The position numbers and the translations under genes are program-made. The notes under the pieces were generated by a model. That model was not told the origin of the DNA and ran no database searches. It worked only from the letters and a program-made list of their open reading frames with translations. Shown piece by piece: positions 43,261 to 52,200 of a stretch of DNA of 53,573 bases. The stretch is from positions 1-53,573 of the forward strand of contig JACQDV010000094.1 of NCBI GenBank assembly GCA_016200915.1. The letters are read 5' to 3'. Each line of letters begins with the position of its first letter. Position 1 is the first letter of the stretch. This DNA comes from Sphingobacteriales bacterium (GTDB lineage: Bacteria > Bacteroidota > Bacteroidia > Chitinophagales > Chitinophagaceae).

Positions 43261-45069
43261 TCAGGCATTATGTAATGGAACGTGAATAGCCACTAACGTT
43301 CCTTTACCGGGTGAAGAATCAAAATCCACAGTTCCTTTTAAATATTCCACCCTGGCCTGTATATTTTTTAAACCCAATCCATTTTTTTTGAGCGAATCTG
43401 ATGTGTCAAAACCTTTTCCATTGTCTTCCACAGTGGCACTGATCCCATCTTCATCTTTTATCAAAGAAATATCCAATTGTGCGGCACCTGCATGCTTGAT
43501 TACATTGTTCACACATTCCTGTATCACCCTGTACAACACCGTTTCAGTGTTACTGTCTAACCGTTCACTTAATCCTTCGCTGTGCAGGTTTACTTTTATG
43601 ATCTTTTGGTCTATTTGATTAATAAATTCACGGATGGCACTGGCAAGCCCTGCTTTTAGTAAAGCGTTTGGCATCATGTTATGCGATACCGCCCTTACTT
43701 CTTTGCAACTGTCGTCCACCAGTTTAATGATGCGCAGCATGGCTTCTTTCTGCATATCATCTTTAAAAGGAATCTCATTTTCTATAGCAGATAAATTCAG
43801 TTTGGCGGCACTCATCATTTGCCCCACACCATCATGCAGGTCTTTGGCGATGCGTTGTCTTTCTTTTTCTTCGGCTTCCAGTATTGCTTTAGTCGCAAAA
43901 TCCTGTTGTCTTAATATTTCCGACTGTAATCTTGCTTCCTGTTTTAATTGATTACGGCGATAAAGTGAATAGCTCAATAAAATGATTAACGCAAACAAAA
44001 TTGTTCCGCCGATAATCCAGTAATTCTTTTTGGAAAGCTCAAACTGTTGTTCCTGTATTCGTTTTTCTTTTTGTGCAGTTTCATATTTAGCAGAGAGTTC
44101 TTCAATTTGTTTGGTTCGGGCTAACGAAAAAAGAGAATCTTTCAACTGAAAATGTTGCTGATAATATTGCAGTGATTGTTTATAGTTTCCACTTTTTTCT
44201 TCTAAATCGGCCATCATTTTTAAATTATTGGAAAGCAATTCAGGATAATTCATTTTAGAAGCAATCTCATTGCTGTTAATAAAATGCTGACGGGAAGCGG
44301 CCAGTTGCCCGGCTTCATTTTCCATAAAACCTAAATCGCTATAGGATAAAGCCAGTGTAAAAGAATCCTTACTTCTTTTTCTTATTTCAATACAATCATT
44401 GAGATATTTGGAGGCAAGATCAAATTTTTTAAGTTGAGTATAAGCTCCGCCAATAAAACTTAATGCATAACCGATACCCACAGAATCTTTTTTACCACTG
44501 GCAATGCTGAGAGACCCATTGTAGTGATCAATAGCTTTTTCAAATTGTCCCATGTATTCATACACCACGCCACTTTCATTCAGGATCATTGATATACCAC
44601 TTGAATCTTTAAGCTGCTGGTATATATCCATCGACTTGTTGTAATAATCAAGTGCTTTATCAAGATTACGGGTTTTGCGAAAGAGCTTGGCAATCTCATT
44701 ATAAGTTAACGCCAATCCGGATTTTGCATTGGTATGTTCGAGCAGACTTACCGACTGGTAATAATAATTTGCTGCTGAATCATATTGACCTTTGAAATAA
44801 TAGGCAACACCCGCCGATCTTTTAAGCATACCGGTGTAAACACTATCTTTTTCTTTTAAAGAAAGTTGTAATCCCTTTTGTGTATAATATAAAGCCGAAT
44901 CAAAATTGATAGTAGTGTACCGTGCGGCAAGTTGTTCCAATGCCGAAACTTTTTCCTTATAACTGACAGCGGAAGTGTATTGTTTTTTTAAAGTTTCCAA
45001 ACCATCAGCCTGGGCAAATACCCGGGCAATGAAAATTGTAAAAACGAGGAACAGTAAAATTCTTTTCAT
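43261..45069 (-). CDS. sensor histidine kinase with N-terminal TPR domain
   Basis: 602 aa. A signal peptide (KRILLFLVFTIFIARVFAQ) is followed by about six TPR units in the periplasm (residues about 35-320, for example KSGLALTYNEIAKLFRKTRN). A membrane helix is at about 345-370 (YWIIGGTILFALIILLSYSL). The HisKA_3 site is ERQRIAKDLHDGVGQ with His412. The ATPase domain has VIQECVNNVIKHAGA and NGKGFDTSD, and ends in GLKNIQARV. It phosphorylates the LuxR-type regulator beside it. The ligand of the TPR part is unknown. Confidence 0.95.
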   Translation of the reverse strand: MKRILLFLVFTIFIARVFAQADGLETLKKQYTSAVSYKEKVSALEQLAARYTTINFDSALYYTQKGLQLSLKEKDSVYTGMLKRSAGVAYYFKGQYDSAANYYYQSVSLLEHTNAKSGLALTYNEIAKLFRKTRNLDKALDYYNKSMDIYQQLKDSSGISMILNESGVVYEYMGQFEKAIDHYNGSLSIASGKKDSVGIGYALSFIGGAYTQLKKFDLASKYLNDCIEIRKRSKDSFTLALSYSDLGFMENEAGQLAASRQHFINSNEIASKMNYPELLSNNLKMMADLEEKSGNYKQSLQYYQQHFQLKDSLFSLARTKQIEELSAKYETAQKEKRIQEQQFELSKKNYWIIGGTILFALIILLSYSLYRRNQLKQEARLQSEILRQQDFATKAILEAEEKERQRIAKDLHDGVGQMMSAAKLNLSAIENEIPFKDDMQKEAMLRIIKLVDDSCKEVRAVSHNMMPNALLKAGLASAIREFINQIDQKIIKVNLHSEGLSERLDSNTETVLYRVIQECVNNVIKHAGAAQLDISLIKDEDGISATVEDNGKGFDTSDSLKKNGLGLKNIQARVEYLKGTVDFDSSPGKGTLVAIHVPLHNA

Positions 45070-45080
45070 AATACAGTTTA

Positions 45081-45797
45081 TCAGATGCCAAGCACATCCC
45101 TCATTCCATAAACACCCTTTTTATTTAACAAAAATTCAGCAGCTAATACGGCGCCGGTGGCAAAACCCTTGCGGCTGTGGGCAGTATGGATGATCTCTAT
45201 ATCGTCAATTTCGGAGGAATATTTAACAAAATGGGTTCCGGGTGCAGGGTCAACTCTTTCGCTGAGGATAGCGAGTTCAGCAGGATTTTCGGTTGAATGA
45301 TTTACCCAGCTTTTTTTGGAAGGATAATTTTCTATTAACTCCTGGGCAAGCGTAATGGCCGTGCCGCTGGGAGCATCTAATTTTTGTGTATGGTGTACTT
45401 CTTTTACACTTACACTATACTCCTGGTGAGGATACATTAGTTTGGCTAATTGACGATTCAATTCAAAGAAAAGATTTACACCGATGCTGAAGTTGCTGGC
45501 ATAAAGAAAAGTTCCATTTACTTCTTTGCAATGAGCTTTTATTGCTTCCATCTGATTTAACCAGCCGGTAGTGCCGCTTACAACCGGCACACTGTTATCC
45601 ATGCAAAATTTAATATTTTCAAATGCTGCATGCGGATTGGTAAACTCAATAGCCACATCAGCTGTGCGGATATTTTCGGCGGTAAGATCAGTGAGATTAT
45701 AATGATCAATTCTTAAAACAACATCATGACCTCTTTCATGAGCAATTTCTTCAATGGCTTTTCCCATTTTACCGTAACCTATTAATGCGATCTTCAT
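45081..45797 (-). CDS. dapB: 4-hydroxy-tetrahydrodipicolinate reductase
   Basis: 238 aa from the ATG at 45797; a GTG at 45848 would add a non-conserved stretch. It takes part in the diaminopimelate/lysine pathway. The NADH loop is ALIGYGKMGKAI, then EFTNPHAAFENIKFC, VSGTTGW, the catalytic ASNFSIGVNLFF and EVHHTQKLDAPSGTA. These show a short Bacteroidota DapB. It lies at the end of the parA-parB-DUF5683-dapB row, an order common in the phylum. Confidence 0.96.
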   Translation of the reverse strand: MKIALIGYGKMGKAIEEIAHERGHDVVLRIDHYNLTDLTAENIRTADVAIEFTNPHAAFENIKFCMDNSVPVVSGTTGWLNQMEAIKAHCKEVNGTFLYASNFSIGVNLFFELNRQLAKLMYPHQEYSVSVKEVHHTQKLDAPSGTAITLAQELIENYPSKKSWVNHSTENPAELAILSERVDPAPGTHFVKYSSEIDDIEIIHTAHSRKGFATGAVLAAEFLLNKKGVYGMRDVLGI

Positions 45798-45828
45798 GTA
45801 AATTATTTTATACTTGTAATTGGCGACA

Positions 45829-45856
45829 GACGATGGACTATTGACCACAGACCACG
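45829..45856. repeat. heptanucleotide array upstream of dapB
   Basis: GAC recurs every 7 nt (45829, 45836, 45843, 45850), within the spacer between dapB and the DUF5683 gene. Confidence 0.5.
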
Positions 45857-45868
45857 ATCAACTGCCTG

Positions 45869-46531
45869 TCATTTTCCTGCTGCAAATATATCACGATATG
45901 CGCCTTTAACCGAAGTAGATTTTTGTTTTCCGATAGTAAAGACCAGGCTGATGCCTGTAGTGTTAGCCATAGGACTATAACCAGGATTAATTCTAAAAGA
46001 GAGGTCGTCATCCACATTAAAGTCTTTAAGATGTCCATCTACGGTAGCATCCACCACATTTAAACCCCATGCCAGTATAAAAAACAGTACAGAATAATCA
46101 ACACTTTGCCTGAACTGGTTGCGGTATGATTTTAATGATTCAGGATAAGCCAGTAAAGGAACCAGCTCAGTATAAACTTTATCTTTACCGGCATCACCTA
46201 ATCCTTGTTGTATCTGGTAGGCAATTTTATAAGCATATCTTGTGCGGTTATACCATTTAATATTGTAAGAAAATATGCCAACTGTAGTTCCAATTGCTCC
46301 ATAAACCAACGGCACTTTCCAGTATTTTTTATTGTAGATCTGTCCCCAGCCCGGAATGATAGCAGAACGGATGGTTGCTTTGCGGGGAGAATGTGGTTCT
46401 TTTTTTACTACACTATCTTTTTTAACAGGTACAACAGCTGAATCTTTTTTTGCGGCAGTTGTATCCTGCGCAAAAACATTGACTGCGGATATGAATAAAA
46501 TGAAAAATAAAACGGTGACCTTAATCTTCAT
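45869..46531 (-). CDS. DUF5683 domain membrane protein
   Basis: 220 aa. A signal-like start (KIKVTVLFFILFISAVNVFA) is followed by a Lys/Val-rich repeat (DSAVVPVKKDSVVKKEPHSP). DUF5683 is recognised by SAIIPGWGQIYNKKYWKVPL. Two membrane helices follow (VYGAIGTTVGIFSYNI and LFFILAWGLNVVDATV). The function is unknown. It stands 6 bp after parB, and the setting is conserved in the phylum. Confidence 0.88.
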   Translation of the reverse strand: MKIKVTVLFFILFISAVNVFAQDTTAAKKDSAVVPVKKDSVVKKEPHSPRKATIRSAIIPGWGQIYNKKYWKVPLVYGAIGTTVGIFSYNIKWYNRTRYAYKIAYQIQQGLGDAGKDKVYTELVPLLAYPESLKSYRNQFRQSVDYSVLFFILAWGLNVVDATVDGHLKDFNVDDDLSFRINPGYSPMANTTGISLVFTIGKQKSTSVKGAYRDIFAAGK

Positions 46532-46537
46532 AGCCTG

Positions 46538-47452
46538 TTAATGAACCTGCACATTAAATTTAGTGAGCAGGTTATTTAATTCTTCCAGCGAATTGTATTC
46601 AAAAGTAATGCTGCCACTTCCTTTTTTGGTATGCGCTACTTTTATTCTGGTGCTGAACTGAGACGCTAATTTATCTTCAATTTGCTTGAATGCGGGTGAT
46701 AAATGGTTTTTTGCGGAATTATTAACACCGGGAGTTGATTTATAAAATGTACGAACCAGGTCCTCTGTTTGACGTACTGATAAATGACGTTTTTTTATTT
46801 CGTTAAAGATGTACAACTGCTTATCCGGATGATCAACATTAATGAGTGCTCTTGCATGGCCCATAGTGATCTCACCACGGCGTACGGATAATTGAATATC
46901 GGGCGGCAATCTTAATAAGCGAATGAAATTAGCAACCGTACTTCTTTCCCTGCTCATTCGTTCAGCTAATTCTTCCTGTGTGTAGCCAAGCTCATCCATC
47001 ATACGTTTGTAGCTTAGGGCAATTTCAATAGCATTAAGATCTTGTCTTTGTAAGTTTTCTAATAAAGCCAGCTCCAGTAACTGTGCATCATTAGCATGAC
47101 GAACATAGGCCGGAATATCTTTTAACCCGGCAATCTTTGTTGCTCTCCATCTTCTTTCACCTGCTATTAACTGGTATTTATTAGGACCAATTTGTGATAC
47201 GGTGATTGGCTGAACAATATCATGCAGCTTAATAGACGCTGCTAATTCTGATAATGCTTCTTCATCAAAATCATGACGTGGCTGTTTGGGATTCACCTGT
47301 ATTTGCTCAACAGGAATCCGCATCATGCTGGTTACTGATTCTACTACATTCGTTTTCAACTGACCAGAAGTGGTCTTAAGATCTGAATCAATATTTTGCA
47401 ATAAGGAACGAATTCCTTTTCCTAAAGCATCTTTTTTATTGGGCTGGGTCAT
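46538..47452 (-). CDS. parB: chromosome-partitioning protein ParB
   Basis: 304 aa. The N-terminal CTPase domain has PVEQIQVNPKQPRHDF and QLIAGERRWRATKIAG, with the GERRxRA box. The helix-turn-helix covers YTQEELAERMSRERSTVANF. The C-terminal part is the dimer domain (GSGSITFEYNSLEELNNLL). It loads at parS and slides as a CTP-bound clamp, acting with ParA. I found no parS palindrome in the window. A pair of heptad arrays lies between parA and parB. Confidence 0.97.
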   Translation of the reverse strand: MTQPNKKDALGKGIRSLLQNIDSDLKTTSGQLKTNVVESVTSMMRIPVEQIQVNPKQPRHDFDEEALSELAASIKLHDIVQPITVSQIGPNKYQLIAGERRWRATKIAGLKDIPAYVRHANDAQLLELALLENLQRQDLNAIEIALSYKRMMDELGYTQEELAERMSRERSTVANFIRLLRLPPDIQLSVRRGEITMGHARALINVDHPDKQLYIFNEIKKRHLSVRQTEDLVRTFYKSTPGVNNSAKNHLSPAFKQIEDKLASQFSTRIKVAHTKKGSGSITFEYNSLEELNNLLTKFNVQVH

Positions 47453-47457
47453 GAAAT

Positions 47458-47524
47458 GTTTCTGGTTTTTAGTTTCTGGTTTCTGGTTATTATTGCCAAC
47501 TGCGAACTGTCAACTGCTAACTCT
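47458..47524. repeat. paired inverted heptanucleotide arrays between parA and parB
   Basis: The left array is GTTTCTG, GTTTTTA, GTTTCTG and GTTTCTG (47458-47485). The right array is CAACTGC, GAACTGT, CAACTGC and TAACTCT (47497-47524) and runs across the parA stop codon, so the array has replaced or become the end of parA. Confidence 0.88.
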
Positions 47525-48320
47525 CCAAAATCCGCTCTTCCTGTTTCATCTTCGTCATATTATTCTTCTGTAAAATTTCTTTGGCGAGGTTGAGATAGTT
47601 GATGGCGCCTTTACTGTCAGCATCGTATAAAATAACAGGCTTACCAAAACTTGGGGCTTCACTCAACTTGGTGTTACGATGAATGATGGCATTGAATACT
47701 AAATCTTCAAAATGTCTTCTTACCTCACTCACCACCTGGTTACACAAACGAAGACGACCATCATACATCGTCATTAAAATTCCTTCAATCTCTAAAGAAG
47801 TATTTAACCTGTTTTGAACAATCTTGATGGTGTTTAATAATTTACCTAAACCTTCCAGTGCAAAAAATTCACATTGCACCGGAACAATTACCGAGTCGGA
47901 AGCAGTTAATGCATTAACGGTGATCAATCCAAGCGAGGGAGAACAATCCACCACAATAAAATCGTAATCGTTCTTTATGGGTTCCAGTAATTCTTTTAAT
48001 ACATTTTCACGGTTGGGATAATTGATCATTTCAATTTCTGCTCCTACCAGGTCAATATGTGAAGGAACAAGATCCAAATTGGGGATATCACTTTTCAATA
48101 TCACATCTTTAATGATTGACTGGTTGACCATACAATCATACAGGCTCTGCTGAACATTGTGCAGGTCAAAACCAACACCGGTAGTGCTGTTGGCCTGCGG
48201 ATCGGCATCAACCAGTAAAGTTTTATACTCCAGCACCGCCAAACTCGCAGCAAGATTGATGGCTGTGGTTGTTTTTCCCACACCACCTTTTTGATTCGCT
48301 ATTCCTATAATTTTTCCCAT
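47517..48320 (-). CDS. parA: chromosome-partitioning ATPase ParA
   Basis: 267 aa. The deviant Walker A is QKGGVGKTTTAINLAASLA; Walker B is YDFIVVDCSPSLGLITVNA. It is the short chromosomal (Soj-type) form without an N-terminal helix-turn-helix. The last residues (MKQEERILES) are partly encoded by the heptad array. It uses ATP to bind DNA and moves ParB-parS complexes. Confidence 0.97.
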   Translation of the reverse strand: MGKIIGIANQKGGVGKTTTAINLAASLAVLEYKTLLVDADPQANSTTGVGFDLHNVQQSLYDCMVNQSIIKDVILKSDIPNLDLVPSHIDLVGAEIEMINYPNRENVLKELLEPIKNDYDFIVVDCSPSLGLITVNALTASDSVIVPVQCEFFALEGLGKLLNTIKIVQNRLNTSLEIEGILMTMYDGRLRLCNQVVSEVRRHFEDLVFNAIIHRNTKLSEAPSFGKPVILYDADSKGAINYLNLAKEILQKNNMTKMKQEERILES

Positions 48321-48358
48321 GAAATATTCCTCAATTAGATCGCTGAAAATTACTCTTT

Positions 48359-49039
48359 TTAAATGGATATTGTTTCGCCTATTTGCGGCAGCAGCAGGCT
48401 TAAACCGTTTCTTGTGAATAAATCGTTAGTATCCTTGTGATCTATTTTAATAAAACCAAAAGTATCATAATGTACACCCACTATTGTATGGCAGTTTATC
48501 ATGTGGGCTGCCCTTACGGCATCGGCGGGGCCCATAGTAAAATTGTCGCCAATGGGCAGTACAGCAAAATCAACTACTGCAAACTGTGGAATCAACTGCA
48601 TATCTAATGTAAGGGCTGTATCGCCGCTGTAATAAAAATTCTTTTCCTTGCTGTTGATGATGAAACCCATTGGATTACCTCCATAACTTCCATCCGGCAA
48701 GCCAGATGAATGCTGGGCTGTAACACATTTCACTTTTCCAAAATCAAATTTCCATTGTCCACCGGTGTTCATCGGGTGAACATTTTCAATTCCTTGTTTG
48801 CCCAGCCAAACATATATTTCCCATGCACAGATTATTTTGGCTTTGGTGTTTGCAGCAATAACTACAAGGTCCAGCACATGATCCTGGTGACCATGAGAAA
48901 CCAGGATATAATCCGCCTCAATGCTGGTAACATCTATATCTTTTGCCAGTTCGTTACCGGTTATAAATGGATCGAACAGCAATTTCTTACCTTCAACTTC
49001 CACCAAAAAACAGGAATGGCCGTAGTATGTAAGTGTCAT
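48359..49039 (-). CDS. metal-dependent hydrolase, UPF0173 family
   Basis: 226 aa of the metallo-beta-lactamase fold. The start is TYYGHSCFLVEVEGKKLLFD with PFITGN; the metal motif is SHGHQDHVLD, and YYSGDTALTLDM and AHMINCHTIVGVHYDTFG follow. These fit UPF0173 (YtkL-like), whose substrate is not established. It has paired heptad arrays between its ATG and the divergent FMN-reductase gene. parA follows in the same direction after 38 bp. Confidence 0.92.
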   Translation of the reverse strand: MTLTYYGHSCFLVEVEGKKLLFDPFITGNELAKDIDVTSIEADYILVSHGHQDHVLDLVVIAANTKAKIICAWEIYVWLGKQGIENVHPMNTGGQWKFDFGKVKCVTAQHSSGLPDGSYGGNPMGFIINSKEKNFYYSGDTALTLDMQLIPQFAVVDFAVLPIGDNFTMGPADAVRAAHMINCHTIVGVHYDTFGFIKIDHKDTNDLFTRNGLSLLLPQIGETISI

Positions 49040-49044
49040 AGTAA

Positions 49045-49128
49045 GTTTGTTGTTTGTGGTTTGTCGTTTGTTGTTGGTTTATGTAACCACAAACCATCCC
49101 GCTTCAAGCGGGACAAACTATAAACCGT
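49045..49128. repeat. paired inverted heptanucleotide arrays with an extra hairpin
   Basis: The left array is GTTTGTT, GTTTGTG, GTTTGTC and GTTTGTT (49045-49072). The right side has AACCAC and AAACCAT, a hairpin TCCCGCTTCAAGCGGGA (49097-49113) and AAACTAT. It fills most of the gap between two divergent genes. Confidence 0.85.
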
Positions 49129-49215
49129 TTTTTCTGACAGGATGGCAAAAATACGGGTTCGGCATAATATTCACAGAACAAAGAACCATATTGCCTGTTA
49201 TATTCAGGTATTAAC

Positions 49216-49222
49216 AAAGGAG
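49216..49222 (+). promoter_or_regulatory. strong Shine-Dalgarno sequence, unusual here
   Basis: AAAGGAG ends five bases before the ATG at 49228. It is the second of only two good anti-SD matches noticed in the window. Confidence 0.8.
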
Positions 49223-49227
49223 TAAAT

Positions 49228-49728
49228 ATGTACACAGTTATTTCCGGTACTAACCGGGATGCCAGCAATACCGAAAAAGTAGCCAAACAGTATGTTAAGT
49301 TGCTGGCAGAAAAAGGAATTAAAGCTATCTATCTCTCATTGGAAGGATTGAATGTGTTAACCCGCAATAAAGAGTTCAACGAAATTGAAACCAGCATACT
49401 CATTCCAACCGAAAAATTCATTTTTGTTTCGCCGGAGTATAACGGAAGTATTCCCGGTGTATTAAAGGCGATGATGGATATAAGTGATATAAGAAAAGTG
49501 TGGTGGGGAAAGAAAGCATTGCTGACAGGTGTATCAACCGGTCGTGCAGGAAACCTGCGGGGAATGGAACATTTAACCGGTATTCTTAATTATCTAAAAG
49601 TATTTGTTCATCCTAATAAGTTGCCCATTTCTGTAGTGGATAAATTGCTGAATGGTGCAGAGGTGATAACAGATGCATCCACCTTAAATGCCATTAACGT
49701 ACAGTTAGACGAGTTTATCAAATTTTAA
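49228..49728 (+). CDS. NAD(P)H-dependent FMN reductase
   Basis: 166 aa, flavodoxin-like. The FMN loop is SGTNRDASNTEKVA and the flavin-stacking stretch is VSPEYNGSIPGVLKAMMD. It is of the NADPH-dependent FMN reductase group (azobenzene/quinone/chromate reductase-like), so it passes hydride to FMN and perhaps on to quinones. The start has a good AAAGGAG ribosome-binding site, rare in this window. The metallophosphoesterase gene follows 48 bp later. Confidence 0.9.
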   Translation: MYTVISGTNRDASNTEKVAKQYVKLLAEKGIKAIYLSLEGLNVLTRNKEFNEIETSILIPTEKFIFVSPEYNGSIPGVLKAMMDISDIRKVWWGKKALLTGVSTGRAGNLRGMEHLTGILNYLKVFVHPNKLPISVVDKLLNGAEVITDASTLNAINVQLDEFIKF

Positions 49729-49776
49729 CACCCAACACCAGTTTCAACCAGTAATTTTAATTTTTAATCAGAGAAG

Positions 49777-51030
49777 ATGAGAAGATTTTTTGGTTCATGG
49801 ATTTTCTTGGTGTTTATGCTGTTGCTGGACATTTATGTTTTCCAGGCAGTGAGAGTGGTTACACAAAACACCGCACCTAAAACAAAATTTATCATCCATA
49901 CATTGTATTGGGTAGTTTCTCTTGGTGCCTTGGTGATACTGGCTGTGTGGCCTTATATCGCCAGTGGTAATTGGTTTAGAAACTGGAAAGTATATTTGTT
50001 TGCCATCATCCTCGGAATATTTTTGGCTAAACTCATTGCTGTTTTATTCTTTTTGGTAGATGATGTAAGAAGAGTGCTGGTATGGATATACACCAAAGTA
50101 ATTCCTCAAAAAAATGATAATGTGGATGTAGCCGAACTTACAAAAGGAATTCCCCGTTCTGTTTTCTTAAGCTGGATGGGAATTGCTTTTGGAGGAGGGT
50201 TGTTTACCTCGCTGGTATATGGGTTTGGAAACAAGTACCGTTACCAGGTAAGAAAAATAAAATTATCATTTGACAATCTTCCATCTGCTTTTAAAGGATT
50301 TAAGATCGTTCATATCTCCGATATACATTCAGGAAGCTTTACTGATAAAGAAGCGGTGAATCATGGTATTCAAAAAATACTGAATGAAAAAGCAGATGCG
50401 ATTTTGTTTACCGGTGACCTGGTAAATAATAAAGCAGATGAGATGGATGAATACAAAGAAGTGTTTAAGCAACTCAATGCTCCTCATGGTGTATTCTCCA
50501 CTTTTGGTAATCATGATTATGGTGATTATGTACAATGGGAAACACCGGAACATAAAACACAAAACTTAGAACAATTAAAACAGGTACATGCAGGCATGGG
50601 CTGGCGTTTGCTGAATGATGAAAATGTGCTGTTAGAAAAAGACGGGCAACAAATTGCTATCATCGGTGTACAAAACATCAGCGGACGGGGAAATTTTCAC
50701 TCGTATGGTAACCTGCATAAAGCATATACAGGTGTTGAACATATTCCTTTCAAAATATTAATGAGTCACGATCCTTCACACTGGAGTTCAGAAGTAACAA
50801 AGAAATTTACAGATATTGATCTCACTCTATCTGGTCATACACATGGTATGCAGTTTGGTGTGGAAATACCAGGGTTAAGATGGAGCCCGGTTAAGTACAT
50901 GTATAAGCAATGGGCCGGTTTATATAATGAGTCCAAACAAAAATTATATGTGAACCGTGGTTTTGGTTTTATAGGTTATCCCGGAAGAGTGGGAATTCTG
51001 CCTGAGATAACTGTAATAGAGCTGGTTTGA
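49777..51030 (+). CDS. membrane-anchored metallophosphoesterase
   Basis: 417 aa. Three or four membrane helices are in the first 170 residues (IFLVFMLLLDIYVFQAV, TLYWVVSLGALVILAVW, YLFAIILGIFLAKLIAVLFF). The calcineurin-like domain follows with HISDIHSGS, FTGDLVNN, FGNHDYG, LMSHDPSHW and LSGHTHG, covering all five metal-binding blocks. It is like YkuE/YaeI enzymes that act on UDP-diacylglucosamine or other phospho-esters; the exact substrate is not known. Confidence 0.93.
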   Translation: MRRFFGSWIFLVFMLLLDIYVFQAVRVVTQNTAPKTKFIIHTLYWVVSLGALVILAVWPYIASGNWFRNWKVYLFAIILGIFLAKLIAVLFFLVDDVRRVLVWIYTKVIPQKNDNVDVAELTKGIPRSVFLSWMGIAFGGGLFTSLVYGFGNKYRYQVRKIKLSFDNLPSAFKGFKIVHISDIHSGSFTDKEAVNHGIQKILNEKADAILFTGDLVNNKADEMDEYKEVFKQLNAPHGVFSTFGNHDYGDYVQWETPEHKTQNLEQLKQVHAGMGWRLLNDENVLLEKDGQQIAIIGVQNISGRGNFHSYGNLHKAYTGVEHIPFKILMSHDPSHWSSEVTKKFTDIDLTLSGHTHGMQFGVEIPGLRWSPVKYMYKQWAGLYNESKQKLYVNRGFGFIGYPGRVGILPEITVIELV

Positions 51031-51078
51031 TAAATTGTTTGATTGCCGGATTGTTTATGTTTTTATTATTCAACCAAC

Positions 51079-51110
51079 TATTAAACTTTAAACCCTTAAA
51101 CATTAAACCT
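51079..51110 (+). repeat. heptanucleotide array, AAC type
   Basis: AAAC recurs at steps of 7, 8 and 7 nt, just before the TATCTTTG box at 51115. A weaker GTTT-type run (51036-51060) lies before it, giving the same inverted pairing as elsewhere. Confidence 0.7.
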
Positions 51111-51114
51111 TCCA

Positions 51115-51122
51115 TATCTTTG
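51115..51122 (+). promoter_or_regulatory. -7 promoter box
   Basis: TATCTTTG is an exact consensus match, 40 bp before the ATG at 51163. The leader should be about 35 nt. Confidence 0.65.
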
Positions 51123-51162
51123 CCTGTCAAAAGTCCAACTATTAAAACCAGACCAGTAAACC

Positions 51163-52200
51163 ATGCAACGTAAATTACCCTGTTTAATAATAGCAGTATG
51201 TGCTGCTGTTATTACTCATGCACAAAACCCGGCTAAAGACAGTTCCATTAATTACACCAAGGAGTATGTGGATTCATTGCTTGCCAATGATACATTGATG
51301 AAAGAATTCAATGCTTTTGTTGATTCTATTACAGCTCCCAAAAGTTATTTCGACATCAGTGCCGGTTTCAGCAACCGTATTTTCAGTGTACGCAATACTG
51401 CTTTCAACAGCCAGCAGGTAAGTAGTAATAAATTTACACTTACTCCTACGCTGAGCTATATTAATAAAACAGGATTGGGTTTATCGTTCAGTTCCTTTCT
51501 CATCTTTGACGGAAGCAACACCGGTTTTTATCAGCATGCTATTACACCTTCATTTGATAATGTGAAAAACGATAATGTAGCTTTTGGTTTTTCCTTTACA
51601 CATTATATTGTAAACAACTCAAAAACTTATAATACCACACCTTTTAATAATGAAGTGTATGGTTATATTATTGGAAAGAAGGGTTGGCTGCAGCCCGGTC
51701 TGGCAGCAGGATGGGCAGGTGGTAAATACAGTGAGATATATAAAATAGATACCTTTAAGCTGGTTACCATCGGCGGCATAACCAAACGAATCAATTTTAC
51801 AATAAGAGATACAGTTCATACAACGATTAAAGATTTTTCTGTTACCGCATCTCTGCAACATGAGTTTGACTGGACCAATATATTTGATAGTGATGATGAA
51901 TTTACATTTACTCCAACACTAATGCTTAGTGCCGGAGCACAGGATTATGCCATTAAACAATCAGCCAGTGTTTCTCTTAAAAGATTTCCGCTGCGATTAA
52001 GAAGATTAGCAAGGGGTGCCAATGGCAATACAGGATTTCAATTTCAATCAGCAGGGTTATCGCTTTCGGGTAATTATACTACTGGTAAATTTTATATAGC
52101 ACCGCAATATTATCTCGACTATTATTTGCCCAATGATTTGGCAGCAGGAGAGAAGCGACTGAATGGTTTCTTCAATGTTACATTGGGAGTAACATTTTAA
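51163..52200 (+). CDS. secreted, probable outer-membrane beta-barrel protein
   Basis: 345 aa with a signal peptide (QRKLPCLIIAVCAAVITHAQ). After a short helical start (EYVDSLLANDTLMKEFNAFV) there are many amphipathic strands: YFDISAGFSNRIFSV, KFTLTPTLSYINKTGLGLSF, VAFGFSFTHYIVNNSKTYN. The last strand, FFNVTLGVTF, ends in Phe, as the BAM complex prefers. I do not recognise a family. The strand content suggests 12 to 16 strands, and the role is unknown. Confidence 0.78.
   Translation: MQRKLPCLIIAVCAAVITHAQNPAKDSSINYTKEYVDSLLANDTLMKEFNAFVDSITAPKSYFDISAGFSNRIFSVRNTAFNSQQVSSNKFTLTPTLSYINKTGLGLSFSSFLIFDGSNTGFYQHAITPSFDNVKNDNVAFGFSFTHYIVNNSKTYNTTPFNNEVYGYIIGKKGWLQPGLAAGWAGGKYSEIYKIDTFKLVTIGGITKRINFTIRDTVHTTIKDFSVTASLQHEFDWTNIFDSDDEFTFTPTLMLSAGAQDYAIKQSASVSLKRFPLRLRRLARGANGNTGFQFQSAGLSLSGNYTTGKFYIAPQYYLDYYLPNDLAAGEKRLNGFFNVTLGVTF

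Noticed and set aside
43170-43268. N-terminal extension of the response regulator (start at 43268)
   Set aside because: The extra 33 residues do not match a receiver domain, overlap the kinase stop, and are encoded by the palindrome spacer.
47453-47516. parS site near parB
   Set aside because: No 16-bp parS-like palindrome is present; the inverted symmetry comes from the heptad arrays.
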